A DNA stretch of 64,000 nucleotides from Clytia hemisphaerica. Its lineage: Eukaryota > Cnidaria > Hydrozoa > Leptothecata > Clytiidae. Where the stretch lies: NCBI GenBank assembly GCA_902728285.1, contig CACVBU010001235.1, positions 62,001-126,000 on the forward strand, given 5' to 3'. A program made the position numbers and the translations under genes. Each line of letters starts with the position of its first letter. Position 1 is the stretch's first letter. The notes beneath the pieces were generated by a model. It saw only the letters and a list, made by a program, of their open reading frames with translations. It made no database searches and was not told the DNA's origin. Below, piece by piece: positions 23,084 to 35,125 of this stretch.

Positions 23084-23302
23084 AGCAATATTTAGCTATT
23101 TCTTAAATGACTATTGCTGAAAATGCAAGCAAATGTTTATGTTGAATCTGATATCTGTCTTCCTTGAGTTCCTCTAGTATGATTCTTCATCAGTTAGTAC
23201 GCTTCTGTATTCTTCACCCCTTACATAAATCTTTCTGATATTGAGCAAAAACTAACCTTCCTCTACTTTAACAGTTAAGAGTTAACAAACAAAATTGTTA
23301 TA

Positions 23303-23640
23303 GGGGGAGGCGTACGGTATTTTGGAATTGCGGAAATCGACCCTTTTCCTTCGGAATTTCGGAAATCGGGCAAAATACCTTCGGTATTTCGGAAGTCTGA
23401 AATCGTTTCGGTATCGGAAATCCATGAATTTTTGCTTCGAAATTTCGGTATTATAAAAGTTTTTATCCCCCTTTTTCGGAATTCATACGTGAAAAATCTA
23501 ATTTAATGAAAAATTAGTCAAAACGAAGAAAAATACCCAAAAAATCGGTATCAGAATTGCAAGTATTTTTTACGGAAGTTCGGAAATTTTGGCAAAATTA
23601 TTCGGTATTTCGGAAAACGCAAACCTCGTACGCCCTCCCC
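23303..23640. mobile_element. Short-word element, TTTCGGAAAT, TTATA duplication
   Basis: TTATA stands on both sides. The ends are GGGGGAGGCGTACGGTAT and CTCGTACGCCCTCCCC. The interior is filled with CGGAAAT, CGGTATT and CGGAATT words, about fifteen in all, clustered towards both ends around an AT-rich middle. It is non-coding. Confidence 0.75.
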
Positions 23641-24539
23641 TTATAGGAAATTTAGGTATTTTTGAATTGTTATAAATTTGAGTGTTGTTATGTTAATTTT
23701 ATTTTTAAAAACAATTTTAAGTAACGGAATTTGGAATTGAAAGTTTATTTAGAAAACGGATACATTTATGAAGACTTAATGAATGTTGAAATACTCAATT
23801 GTCATGAGCTATGAGCACTGATTGTGTCTTTCAGCACTTATGTGATTCAGATTATGTATTTAATGTTTTAGTCAAGTTGCTGGACCACTTTTTTAGAAGT
23901 CTTAGTGTGAATCTAAAACTCGTTGGAACTTGTTATATAACAAAGGATTCAGAAAAGTTTTACTGGCCGTTTTATATCCACCTTCTTTACTCGTATTTGG
24001 TTCTGTTTGATTCGTAAGATTTATTTGATTGAGGAAAATATTTTTTTTCGGGAATAATAATATATTCTCTGTGCGAGTGAAGCCTGAATCTAGCAGTGCT
24101 TCATAATATACATATGATTTTATCTGAAATGCAGATCTGATTAATTGAGTTAAAGAGGTCAGGAGTGGAAAAAGAATTCTTTGAAATTTAACTCTATTGA
24201 TTGATAATAATCTTGATTGATCTAATCTGTATATTGGATCAAAGCCAATTAGGACTTAGGACAGATTTGATCAATGAGAGAATTATTAATGATTATCTAA
24301 AAACGTAGGAAATATAGTTTGAGGAAAATAATGGGATGTCTAAAAATAGTCTGTTCAAAACTGTCTGCCGATGAACTTTAATGTGTCATTGTTCATAAGA
24401 TCAAACCCTCATGGGAGATTCTTAGTTTACCTAATCTGATGCGAGCAATCAGGTCTGGAATTTCCTGAAAAAATGGTCGGATTATCTTTAACGATTTATC
24501 TTTTATGTATGACTCAGGCTTTTTAAACATCAGTAAATA

Positions 24540-24705
24540 CCTATACAACTTTTCGAACGTAGTCGCCAATTGCCGCGCGGGCATTTTTTTATCTGTTTTA
24601 CGACCCTAAACTCGAACCAAAAGACTGGGACGGTTTTAGGTTGGTAAAACGGACATAAAAATGCCCGTGCGGCAAATGTCGAAAAGGTGTATTGGTATTC
24701 ACTGC
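24540..24705. mobile_element. Hairpin MITE, TTGCCGCGCGGGCAT
   Basis: TACCTATACAACTTTTCGAA then TTGCCGCGCGGGCATTTTT on the left are mirrored by AAAAATGCCCGTGCGGCAA then TCGAAAAGGTGTATTGGTA on the right. A run of ten C follows at 24707. Confidence 0.75.
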
Positions 24706-24935
24706 CCCCCCCCCAACTGCACTACTGTGTTCTTGCTTTCGCTGAGGCTATACTAATAACGTAAGTACACTATTAACAATCTTGGAGTAACATGTTTTTG
24801 TGGTTTTATGGAGTGATAATTCACCTCTGATTGACGTCATATAACATGCTTTTCTATTAAACAAATTTGCACAAGACAACATTACTGAATCCCACATAAC
24901 CTACGATACATTTAATTATTACGTCATTAGAATTA

Positions 24936-25067
24936 CAGTGGGCTTTCCTAATTCGAACTAATTCTCAGTTCCTGTCAATGGGAAACCCTTGTAAAATACT
25001 CTCTATTATTCGAATGTCTCTGTAATTCGAACTTCCCGTTCGAGCTCGAATTAGAGAGAGTCAGGTG
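24936..25067. mobile_element. TA-flanked MITE, pogo/Tigger-like ends
   Basis: TA flanks both sides. The ends are CAGTGGGCTTTCCTAATTCG and CGAATTAGAGAGAGTCAGGT. ATTCGAA words repeat inside. It is of the same group as 42353-42508. Confidence 0.7.
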
Positions 25068-25361
25068 TATCTCTTATTGCTGTGGTATTACAGTATTATA
25101 GTCGAGAGCTGATTAAAAAGTCTTACTCCAGTTGTTTTAATGGCTTGACTTGATTCTCGTTTTGAGAGGAAATATGGGTCTTTGACCAATTTTAAATACC
25201 AAAAGTCTACTTAAGCCGAACCTCTGTTGATGAAACAAACTGATCGTTTGCATTTACTTGTTTTTTGTCATAATTTTCTCAATTTAAATGAGTTCAGTAT
25301 TTTCAGTATTTTTCGATAAGCCAACCAGAACGTCATTCTCCGAGTCTTAGTCTATTTAGTA

Positions 25362-25722
25362 CACGCTTTTTTTTATAAGAATGGTGTAAAATCCATTTCA
25401 TCATGGATATTCTTAACTTTTTTGGGAAAATCATCCTAAATTATCATTACAGCATTCTTAGGTTAGGATCCTAATTCAGACTAGAATTTAAGACTAACAT
25501 TTAGTACATACGTCCCAATCATAAAATGACATTTTTGTGAAAAAAGTCAGCCTTACTTGGGGATAATTGACAGTTTATAATTGAAAATGCTCTTAAAATG
25601 ACATTCTTAGCTTCAGCAGCAAAATTCCATGATAGTGATATTCTTAGCATGTTTCTATTTTTTTGGCCATTTTCATCATGGAAATTCTTATAAAGTGTGT
25701 GTATTCTTATAAAAAAAGTGTG
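25362..25722. mobile_element. ATTCTTA variant of the GTTCTTA-type MITE
   Basis: TA flanks the ends CACGCTTTTTTTTATAAGAA and TTCTTATAAAAAAAGTGTG. The internal repeated word is ATTCTTA, often preceded by CATGGAT or CATGGAA. Sister copies instead have GTTCTTA preceded by CAGCCT. Confidence 0.7.
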
Positions 25723-26757
25723 TATATCATTTTTTGATTTTATTGCAAATTACCAAATTTTATTGGAAAAAGGTTCCAAAAGAAGATTCATTCCAGTACT
25801 CAGCGGACGTATAGTAATTGTCACTCTCGGATTACCAAAGTTGTTCTTAACCGGTGAATCAGCTGTTTTGTTATGGTCAATAAAAACCAATCGGAAGTAC
25901 ATCACTAGTTCTTTTGTATGTAAAACATACCCTTGAGAAAACGATGCCGCTTCTCTCAGTTAGATATCCACATAACGGCGACAACCAGGAAATTGCATCG
26001 GACTAACAAAGACAGCATGCTTTGTTGTGACTGCATGTGGCTCCACTTAATGACCCAACCATTCGAGACATTGGTGTCTAGGAATGTCTTAATTTTGGTT
26101 ACACTACAATATGGTCAGTAAAGCAACTGTTCTAAAAAAATCAAGGGATTCGGCGACAGTGGTCTGGATATTAAATTATATTTGAAATTTTGGAAACAAC
26201 ATCAACGCCTAGCCAACTAAATTTTGTTTTAAAATGATTTTCGAGGACCAAACCAACACTATTTAATGCCTCGTGTTATCGCCGTACTTACCTTGTTAAG
26301 ACCTAATCTAATGTATATCTTAATGGAAATTGTCATTATTAACTACATATGTTGTGTGTGTCGGTTTATCGAAACGAGACGAACTTATGCATGAGAAAAA
26401 TTAATATTGCATCATGATTAATGCTGTCACATATACAAATGCCGGATCCTTCTCATCGAACCCGGATTTCCATACTTTTTAACCACAATTTCTAATTTCG
26501 TTCCAACAACGTGTGTTTTGTTTATCCATATATGGTGAAATAGTTTGAGCTCCGATATTACGTTAATCGAATACCTTCAGTATACGCTACAGCCTTAACT
26601 TACCTGAACTTTTATTACTGCACGCACACGGACCAAAACTCAATCTTTTTTACGGCTTGGGATTTGAATTCCATTGTTTTCGAGCCAGAAAATTCAGTGG
26701 GGATGGAAAATAGCACAATATTTTACAGCGAGGCTTTGCTTATGATTAGTTTCATCG

Positions 26758-26914
26758 GGCATAGGCGAAGCGAGATACCCTGCAAAATTTATGAGGGAGT
26801 GCAGACGTTTATGACATATTCATTATCTTTTGATAAAACAAAGACAATAATTACAGTGTCGTAAAAACCGCTCTCATCCATAAATTTTGCAGGGTATCTC
26901 GCTACGCCTATGAT
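26758..26914. mobile_element. Hairpin MITE, CATAGGCGAAGCGAGATACC
   Basis: The left arm CATAGGCGAAGCGAGATACC continues into CTGCAAAATTTATG and is mirrored at 26879-26912. The centre is AT-rich and non-coding. Confidence 0.75.
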
Positions 26915-27574
26915 CGGGGACAAAAATCAGAGTATATTCTGCCTATTTTTCCAGAGGAAAGGGGTCCCAGTGGGTCTGTGGGTCTGTGAGAAAGGGGTGC
27001 TCACACCCGTGTTACTGTACAGACCCGATGGAAACTTAATAAACCAGCTGCACTGGAAGCTCCGGCTAAAGAGATTAAAAGATGTGAAGGATGAGTTTGT
27101 TGAGTTATTTGTGTTAGAACGTTGCCCACAAACTACTAATCAGAAAGCAAAGTAATAATTCTATTGCAGAGCGAGTATGAGAAATAATCTTACCAAATAA
27201 ATAAATCAGCTGGAAGTTTAGCTCTTCTAAATGATTGCCTAAAGAACCAACCCAACACCCCGCCCGCTCATCCTCGACTAAAAAGTACAAATTGGAGCTA
27301 AAGGAGATAAACATTTAGAAGTCAATATTTCCAAGTTCTTATAGTTATAAATTTATGTTTTTCTAAACTTGCCAATAGATAAGCCATGATGCGCCGTTGA
27401 TTGATTTGATTATCCGGATATAATTTCCGGGAGAAAAATAGCCTAGAAATTAGAGGCCACGGCTTTTAGCTAAGCATTATTCTGAATTGGAATAATACTT
27501 GGAGGAGAGTAGGATAAACCAAATAAAATGGTACAATAGTGTGTATGTAATAGTGGTATGTTTGGAAAAAAAAC

Positions 27575-28075
27575 ACAAAAAACACTGAAAATTTCTCCGA
27601 TCTTGTTCAAATTTACACAGGAATTGTGTTTTAGTATCCTTTACTGAATTCCTACAGTCGTATGTTTGAAAAGAATCTGTATCGGGTTTGAAAAATCAAA
27701 AGGAACGGTCGCCAGCCGTGATGAAATTACGACAAAGTCCAAAAACGATCATTTTCAGCCATAACACTGTGAAAATTTCTCCAATCTTGTTCAAATTTAC
27801 ACAGGAATTGTGTTTTAGTATCCTTTATTGAATTCTCATAGTGAAATGTTTGTAAAAAATCTGTGTCGGGTTTGAAAAATCAAAAGGAACGGTCGCCAGC
27901 CAATTTGGTGATGAATACGACAATAACAAAGTCCAAAACAGGATCATTTTCAGCCATACACATAACACCACAAAAACTACTCAGATCATTTTCAAATTTA
28001 CACTGTAATGTTGTAATTTTAGTATTTTCTTTTGAATTCCAATGGCTGTGTGTTTGAAAGTTTCATTGTCAAGTT
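27575..28075. repeat. Tandem repeat, about 190-bp unit, 2.5 copies
   Basis: Units start near 27,578, 27,770 and 27,966. The shared stretch runs from GAAAATTTCTCC through CAAATTTACACAGGAATTG, GGAACGGTCGCCAGCC and ATCATTTTCAGCCATA. The first two units are close; the third is partial and diverged. No coding frame is shared. Confidence 0.75.
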
Positions 28076-28430
28076 ACAGAGTTTTATGGTTTTGTGCGTC
28101 TAGAAGAGAAGTTAGCCATATGCAAGATTTAAGCACTCGATCAGCTGACGATTCATGGCCAAAATTTCTCCAAAGTCTTTTCACATTGTTAGAGAACCAT
28201 CATGCATCAAACTTCTCATAAATCATGTCCAAAACATCATGAATAATGATGAAAATGATCAATTTTTCACTGAGATTTGCCCATTCGCTACCCGTTTTTA
28301 TTAAATCGGAATAGATCATCGGATTAGATAAACAAAAAAAAATGTCTTGACCGTTGTTGTGGGAAGAGAGAATTAAAGGCTCCTAGGCCGGAGCAATAAA
28401 CTGGAAAGCTGGAGGAACCACTGAACTATC

Positions 28431-28577
28431 AATAGACCTTATCGGAGTTTTTGATTTTTCTAAAAAAGCGATGCATTGTGGGATTGTTTCGAGTGTATTA
28501 CAATAGAATTCCCTCGAGGAATTCCTAAGAGATTTCTATTGTAATACACTCGAAACAATCCCAAATTTTCCGATAGT
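28431..28577. mobile_element. Hairpin MITE, ACCTTATCGGA / GAATTC centre
   Basis: The left end is TAGACCTTATCGGAG. The arms contain GGGATTGTTTCGAGTGTATT, then ACAATAGAATTCC, mirrored about a CTCGAGGAATTCC centre. The right end, TTTTCCGATAG, is diverged. Half of the same element lies inverted at 54905-55023, and related ends are at 15266 and 15674. Confidence 0.75.
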
Positions 28578-29702
28578 TAATTTTCAAGCGCTTTCAGAGG
28601 TTTACCATGCGCTGTTATCAGATCCAAGCTACTGAGGCATTGTTTTGTAATGACCACAACAATAACAATTAAAAAATATATGATACGAAAAGCAAGGTAG
28701 AATTGGATTCAAATTGTTCACATTATTTTGAAATTTACAAACATTTTTCACAAAATATTCCCATTGTCATTTTTTCTAAAAATAAATCAAAATAAATAAC
28801 CCCTTGTTACATCACACAGAAGCATGATCAAAATATATTTTTCTTTCTCTTTTATTGAATAGATGCTATTTTGTTACGGATTTCTTGCCAATCATTAGCT
28901 ATTACCTTCCTATATATTTTATGATCTTGGCTTGTGTTCTAAATGCCAGCTACTTGTAATTATCTCTAAGGAAAAATAAAACCTACATCCTGTAATACAC
29001 ACTTCCTTGAATCATTTCATTTTAAGCCAAAATTATAAGTATTGCCATAAAAAACAGTTTTAGGTAATTTAATTTGCAGTTGACAGTGAAGGTGTGTACA
29101 GCTGACAGACGTTAGAGTTGTGTTTAAAACTAATTTTTGTGTTTATAAAATCATCGACTTTTGTGCTGTGGTGAAGTTTGTTTAAAATTCTTTTCGTCGA
29201 ACAGTGGTACAGCGAATTTCAAGACTCGCGAATAAAAAGAATACTTCAAGTACTATGGTAATAAAATAATTCGAATTGTTTTATGGTTTTTATACGAGGT
29301 AGCAATAGAATTCATAATAGATTGTTATGAACTTATAAATGTGTCAATTAAGAACTGACTTGGGATATAATTTTTGATCTTGACTGCTAGCATTTTTGTG
29401 GCTGTTTTTTTACGTCGCAAAGCTACCTACAGGTCAGATTGTGTTTGGTGTTTGATTCTCGTCCGGTTAGTTTGAGTTGGGTGAGTTTTAGGTGATTCCA
29501 GGATTTTTTTGTACAATCGATATAAATTAATCGGCAATGCTCCATTGGAACAAAGGATAGGTCGTGTGTTTACCGACTATTGATTTCTCGAAATCTGATA
29601 ATGAACACATTATTAGTCCGTTAGTCTTTTTTATTGATTGTGAATCAATAAGCTCTAAACTTTAGAGTTTATCTCAGACTCAAAGTTCTAAGAATGGTCT
29701 AA

Positions 29703-30391
29703 TAGTAGGGGGAAATTTGTAAAATCGCTCGAATTTTTTAGTCAAAGCACTTGTTATACATTTTTGGAAAGCTAAGGGGTAGGGGAATCAAAATAACTTA
29801 GGTGCCAATTTTGTTTCGGACACTTTGGTGTGATTTTCGGACAAAACGACAGTCTCGGGCAAAAATCATAGGGTGAAAAATTAGTGAAAATTTTAACTTG
29901 AGAAAACGGAGACCTGTTGTATATTTTTGGAAAGCTCTCAAAAAATTAAGATTAGTGATATATTGCGAGTATAGGTGATTTCTTTACCTAACTCGAGATT
30001 TTAATCCTTAAAAACAGTGTTTTTCAGTGTTTTTCAGCCAGAAACAGCTGTTTTGTCCAGTTTTAGCGCTTTCGGAAGCTCAATATCTCGAGTTAGGTAC
30101 TGAAATCACCTATACTCGCAATATATCACTAATCTTAATTTTTTGAGAGCTTTCCAAAAATATACAACAGGTCTCCGTTTTCTCAAGTTAAAATTTTCAC
30201 TAATTTTTCACCCTATGATTTTTGCCCGAGACTGTCGTTTTGTCCGAAAATCACACCAAAGTGTCCGAAACAAAATTGGCACCCAAGTTATTTTGATTCC
30301 CCTACCCCTTAGCTTTCCAAAAATGTATAACAAGTGCTTTGACTAAAAAAATCGAGCGACCTCAAAAAAACGAACAAATTTCCCCCTACTA
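29703..30391. mobile_element. Large foldback element, arms about 330 bp
   Basis: The sequence from TAGTAGGGGGAAATTTG to CAAATTTCCCCCTACTA reads as an almost perfect inverted repeat. Paired landmarks include CTAAGGGGTAGGGGAATC, GGAGACCTGTTGTATATTT and CTAACTCGAGAT. The loop, near 30,030-30,080, is short and contains repeated GTTTTTCAG. Open frames in it are palindromic shadows. No transposase is present. Confidence 0.85.
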
Positions 30392-30701
30392 TAATATACA
30401 CCACAAAGACAAGAAAAATATTAAAAACTACGAAATTTGCTTTTCTTCCAAATGGGGAAATCATGAGTGTCACGAGCATTATTAAGTTGTTGAATGACAA
30501 TCCTGGGCGCTCTCCCCTCCCTTCGGGTAAAGAAAAGGGAGCCTTCTGATCGCCTCCAACGGTGGTCGTAAACCTATTATTCAGTTGTTGATATTGTATT
30601 GTACTTTGTCAAAGGCAAGTTCAGTATGAAAGCTAGTGAGTAATAGTTGTCCCCGCATCGAAAGAGAAATTCGAAATAACAAGGGAAGAAAACGGGGGAT
30701 G

Positions 30702-31006
30702 TCCACAGATATCTGTAAAGCCCGAAGGGCTAGATAGGCAACTTTAAGCTTACTCCAGCAAAAAAAAAAAGTGAAGCAAAAATTTGACTTTTTAAATTTC
30801 GTGCCGATGGATAGGATCTAGCATTTTAATTGTTTTCGGAGCGCGAGATCAAAAAAATTAGGCGGCAAACGCTATTTCGCATCTCTCAAACCAGTGAAAT
30901 TGCTTGTTGTCACGTGATTTCTTTGGTAGGAAATCCTACCAAAACTTGCTTCACTTTTCAATAAAGGCCGCAGATCTAGCCCTTTGGGCTTTACAGATCT
31001 GTGAGG
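30702..31006. mobile_element. MITE, CAGATATCTGTAAAGCCC ends
   Basis: TCCACAGATATCTGTAAAGC then CCGAAGGGCTAGAT is mirrored by ATCTAGCCCTTTGGGCTTTA then CAGATCTGTGAGGA. A second, inner pair is GTGAAGCAAAAATTTG with AACTTGCTTCAC. Confidence 0.75.
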
Positions 31007-31048
31007 ATGTTGCGTCGTCAGCTATTACGTAGTGACGTGTAAGTCGTT

Positions 31049-31320
31049 AACATTTTTTTATAAGAACACAATAAGACTCGATAATGTTCTTATTTTATTG
31101 GCACTTTGGGCTTTAGATTATTCTTATCGTGTCCTTAATTATGAGGCAAAAATCAACTATTCCAAGCTTGATAACCTATTTTTGCATATTTGGCCCTTGC
31201 ATTCACTAACAATTGAGCCATTCCAGACTCGACGCTATTGTTAAATAGATCTTATTTTGGCATTTTTGAGCCATATCATTCTTATAAAATTGGGATGTTC
31301 TGGAGTTTTTATAAGATACT
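31049..31320. mobile_element. GTTCTTA-type MITE, diverged copy
   Basis: It begins CATTTTTTTATAAGAACACA and carries GTTCTTATTTTATTGGCAC, ATTCTTATCGTGTCCTTAAT and TTGAGCCATATCATTCTTAT. The right end is degraded. An extra mirrored GGAGTTTTTATAAG / CTTATAAAAACTCC pair flanks 31,295-31,440. Confidence 0.55.
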
Positions 31321-31946
31321 TCAGTAATTGGTCATTTGAAGTAATTAAAATGACGCATTCTTTAGAAAAAGCAATAAAATTGTTGTATTACTGGTTAACG
31401 ACCAACCAAATCAAGAAAGAGCTTATAAAAACTCCAGCTTGTCCCATAGTCCCATAAAATTACTAATGTAGAAAAAGATAGATATTATACTTTGGGTAGA
31501 ACAAAACGTGATTAAAATTATTTCTTACAAAAAGTTCGTTCAGGCAATGACGCATAATCTTGATACCTTTCATAATACGGTTAAGAATGCTTTTCATGTA
31601 TGTTAATTAACTCTTTTATTAAGATATCATTATATCAAAGAAAAGTTAGTTTCGTATGCTAATGGCTATTAATGAATGCCTACACTTCAGTTATTATTCA
31701 ATTTTCTTGTGTGTATCGTGAAGTCTTTGGTGAAGTTTTTGGTTTTACAAACACATTCAAGAAAGAGAAGTTGTTGTGAATTTTTTAGTTTGAAGGTTTA
31801 CGTGGAGCAAAATTTGAAGATTCTACTTTACTGTCTAGGTATTTTTATAAGCTTTGCTTTTTTTGAGTAAAAAGTTAACTCAAGCAGTTCGATTCTCAAG
31901 ATTTTTTTTATCGAATTTGAAAATTCAACTTCTCACTTCTGCAATA

Positions 31947-32211
31947 CACTTTTTTTTATAAGAACCAAGTAAACTTTTGAAGAGGCTTAGCTGCTCTTTT
32001 TTTGACACTTTGAGCCTCAAATGATTCTCATCCTGTTCTTATTTGTATAGTGAATTTAAGTTATTTAGGCATTATACCCAATTTTTACTACTTAGCCCTG
32101 AATTGCTTGAAATTTAGTAATTCCAGGCTCAGAGTTGTTCTTAAATTGTTCTTATTTTTTGACAATTTTGAGCTTCATTGTTCTTAAAAAATCGTTTTTA
32201 TAAAAAAGTGT
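31947..32211. mobile_element. GTTCTTA-type MITE, copy with CACTTTTTTTTATAAGAAC end
   Basis: It starts after TA with CACTTTTTTTTATAAGAACC and ends TTTTTATAAAAAAGTG. The repeated words are GTTCTTA and GAGCCTCA/GGCTCAGA. Confidence 0.7.
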
Positions 32212-33914
32212 GTGAGGTTTTTCCTAGAGTTTTTTTGCCAGAATAAAAAAAAAGGGTCGAAAGATTTTATGAAATGCTCTGGCCATTATTAACAGGATTA
32301 TGTTTAGGGAAAATCTTCTTTTCTTATCCCCTATGTAACTTTATTGTACTTTAAAAATCCCCATTTTCTCTGTTTGAAAAATCGGAATTATCTTCCTTTT
32401 CGCAGCTTCTTCATACGGAACTTTTTCACAAAATCTTCTCACTTCATTTTGAATATAATATTATGTATTTACACAGATGAAATTTGAAAATGTGATGAAA
32501 TAATGTCTTTTCATTTATACGAGATATTTGTAATCATAAAATCGATCAGTCTTTAAGAAAGATTTGTAGATATGATGAATTTATCAAATTGGGCGAGTGT
32601 TGAGGCCTTTCGAGGTTTTTTTTAAATATACTTTAATATATAGTAGTTTATATGTACCCTGGGGAGGCCAAATTTGAAAAAACAATTGTTGGGCAAGTAT
32701 ATCTTCTGTTTCTGTTGAGTGGACATTCCCTAAGTAGCTAGGGGGAGATATACTGGAAGAATCTTAAGGTATTTTATTTACTCTTTTTTAAAGTGGGAAC
32801 GTAATTTGGTTAACTTGGCGTATCCATCATTTTTGTTGTGATTTTTGGGACGGTGGTTGCTCCTGCTAAAGCTTAATCACAGGGGTGTTTTAAACGCTTA
32901 AAGGATCTGGGAAACTTCTAAGGAGTCTTAGCTCTCAGCTGACACAAAACGTCGAAATAACGCTAGTTCAACGTTAGATGGACGTTGCTAGTTTGTAGAT
33001 ATCCGTCCTTGATTTAGTCAGAAAATCTGCCGTATACTATCTTCGCTTTCTGATTTGAATGATGGCGCTACGATCTACTCCCCCCATCAGAATTATTAAA
33101 TGCAAAAAGTAGTTGAGCTCCAGCTTCTGGACTATCCTTGATTCTATCTTTATCAGTGTCGTGTTGTTTCGTCCTACTGCTTAAGTACTAAATACTTTAA
33201 TTACACGCGCATTGCATTATCCTAATAAAGTCTTCTAAAGTATTTATTTGATGAAATATAAGAATGATGGAAGTTGAGATATCCCTCTTAAAGTAATAGC
33301 GTGGCCAAAGTTTAGGGGCTAAATTCGAATTAATGTTCAATTTTGTGTCAAATTGTGGGGCACCTTTTTTACGGCTCTTTAACGTCTGGGGTATGATGCT
33401 TTTAGGATTCTTCTCAAATAAATATCATGTTAGCGTAAGTCAAGAGTAATTCCACTTGGATGCAAAAAGAGTGCATGTACTCAATGCGAATGGACTTGAC
33501 TATTGGTATATTCGTGTTATGGAGTCTGGTTTACAGAGCTTATAGAGAATCAGAAAACTTAAGAGGCTCAACTAAACGGTGTTTTTCCGGCTCATTTTTA
33601 GAGTTTGTTATATAATCAAACAGTGTTGTTTCAAGACTCGTGTAATGGTCATTAAAAAATTATGTCAAGACGTTGTATGCCAGCTTGCATGCCAGTTTCG
33701 ACACATTTTCAATTTTTGAAAGATTTGAATTTATTTCAGGGTTTTTTTTCTAAGCACTTTGAGATGGGACCGTTTTTGTAAACTTCGATTGAATTTCTAA
33801 TATGCCTGAAAGGGAACTTGCTCAGCAAAGCCGTACATTGACGAAGCTGAGGCTCTTGTTAGTGTTCAGAGGGCGAAGCTCCCAAAAGCTCTTTTCGTGT
33901 AAAAATGACAGATA
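32212..33914. other. Intergenic, no supported feature
   Basis: AT-rich sequence with no convincing exon, RNA gene or inverted repeat visible by eye. Confidence 0.4.
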
Positions 33915-34275
33915 CACGTTTTTTATTAGAACACTTAAAATTTGGCTGAGCCTGGATGTGCTTATTTTTTTAGCAATTTTCAGCCTTAAATGTTCTTAAA
34001 TGCGTTCTTAATTTTTCAGACTACTCTAAATCGACAATATCATACAAAATAAAGAGCATATAAAATTGGCACAATTTGGACAATATTTGACTCTGGATTT
34101 TAGAAAATCCATGCCTAAGTTGGGTTAAAACTGCTTGAAAAGAAGAAAAATTGTAGTTTCTTGTCATTTTTTTCCAAACTGAGGCTGGGCATGTTCTTAC
34201 GACGTTCTTAATTTTTCGACGTATTTCAGCCTAAATGTTCTTATAAACTGGGTTCTAATAAAAAAAAAAAACGTG
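33915..34275. mobile_element. GTTCTTA-type MITE (best copy)
   Basis: TA at both edges, then CACGTTTTTTATTAGAACAC and GGTTCTAATAAAAAA..ACGTG. Internal order: CTGAGCCTGG, GTTCTTAAATGCGTTCTTAA, an AT-rich centre, GAGGCTGGGCATGTTCTTAC, CAGCCTAAATGTTCTTATAA. It serves as the reference for the family. It is non-coding. Confidence 0.85.
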
Positions 34276-34510
34276 TATGCGGATTGTTTAAAACTTCCAG
34301 CCTGTAGAATCCATCTTTGTTTGATCCTGCCTGGCTGGTACACAACGTTGTTTGACGTTTTTCTATTGTTCACAACATCCATATAACGTTAAAATGAACA
34401 TTGAAACAACGCTGTATCAGCTAGGTGAGAGAAATCTTAGAAATCTCAATGTGCTTTACCGTAAGTTGGTCTAATGTCGACATCCCTTTTCTAATTTTGA
34501 CACCTTTCTT

Positions 34511-34622
34511 TAGAGATAGGAATAATATGAAGGTCAGAATCGCTAATGGAAACTATCTGTTTTTGCTTAGCGATCATAGAAGGAAAATCCCGACCTTCAA
34601 ATTATTCCTATCTCTAAAAAAC
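34511..34622. repeat. Inverted repeat, TTTAGAGATAGGAATAAT
   Basis: TTTAGAGATAGGAATAATAT and GAAGGTCAGAATCGCTAA are mirrored by TTAGCGATC and CGACCTTCAAATTATTCCTA. The hairpin is about 110 bp and imperfect. Confidence 0.65.
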
Positions 34623-34774
34623 TATGATGAGTTATGAAACAGATACAAATTTTGAACTCCTATCAACAGAACAATGGAAGGTTTTTGTCTTCTCGACAGT
34701 TTAATAGAAAAGTATTATAACAAGGATTATAATAAGAGTTGACTAAATTCTTATTTTAAACTCAGAGTTTCAAG

Positions 34775-35125
34775 GTGGCTCCCGGGGGTGGGGGAGGTAT
34801 TTAGGCAAAATGGGCGTCGGGTATGTAAGGGTCCCCTTTTCACACCATCGAAAGTCCCTCAAAGGGGTCCAAAAATTATTAAAAAGCTATTGAGTCCCTG
34901 TAAGGGTTCCAAAATTACGAAAATAAAAGATCTGCTCCCTCCAAGGGTCATAAATTCTTGAATTTTCGACTAAAATTTGAAAGTTTTGAAGGTCACATAC
35001 TTAGTACCCGTCAAAAATAGACAAAATTTTCGAAATTCAATCTCTCTAAGGGTCGATTTTTGGACTTTTGCTCGGACATACCCGTCATCTCACAAACCTA
35101 GTACCTCCCGGTTTGAGTCTCAACG
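34775..35125. mobile_element. Short-word element, AAGGGTC
   Basis: The left end is CTCCCGGGGGTGGGGGAGGTA, with the mirror TAGTACCTCCCGGTTTGAG on the right and CGGGTATG / CATACCCG just inside. AAGGGTC, AGGGGTCC and GAGTCCCT words repeat about ten times through the interior. Confidence 0.65.

Noticed and set aside
26664-27155. Coding exons near 26.7-27.2 kb
   Set aside because: The frames cover a hairpin MITE and its flank, without consistent splice sites or a recognisable domain.
30143-30346. 67-codon frame
   Set aside because: It is one arm of the 690-bp foldback and has no independent support.
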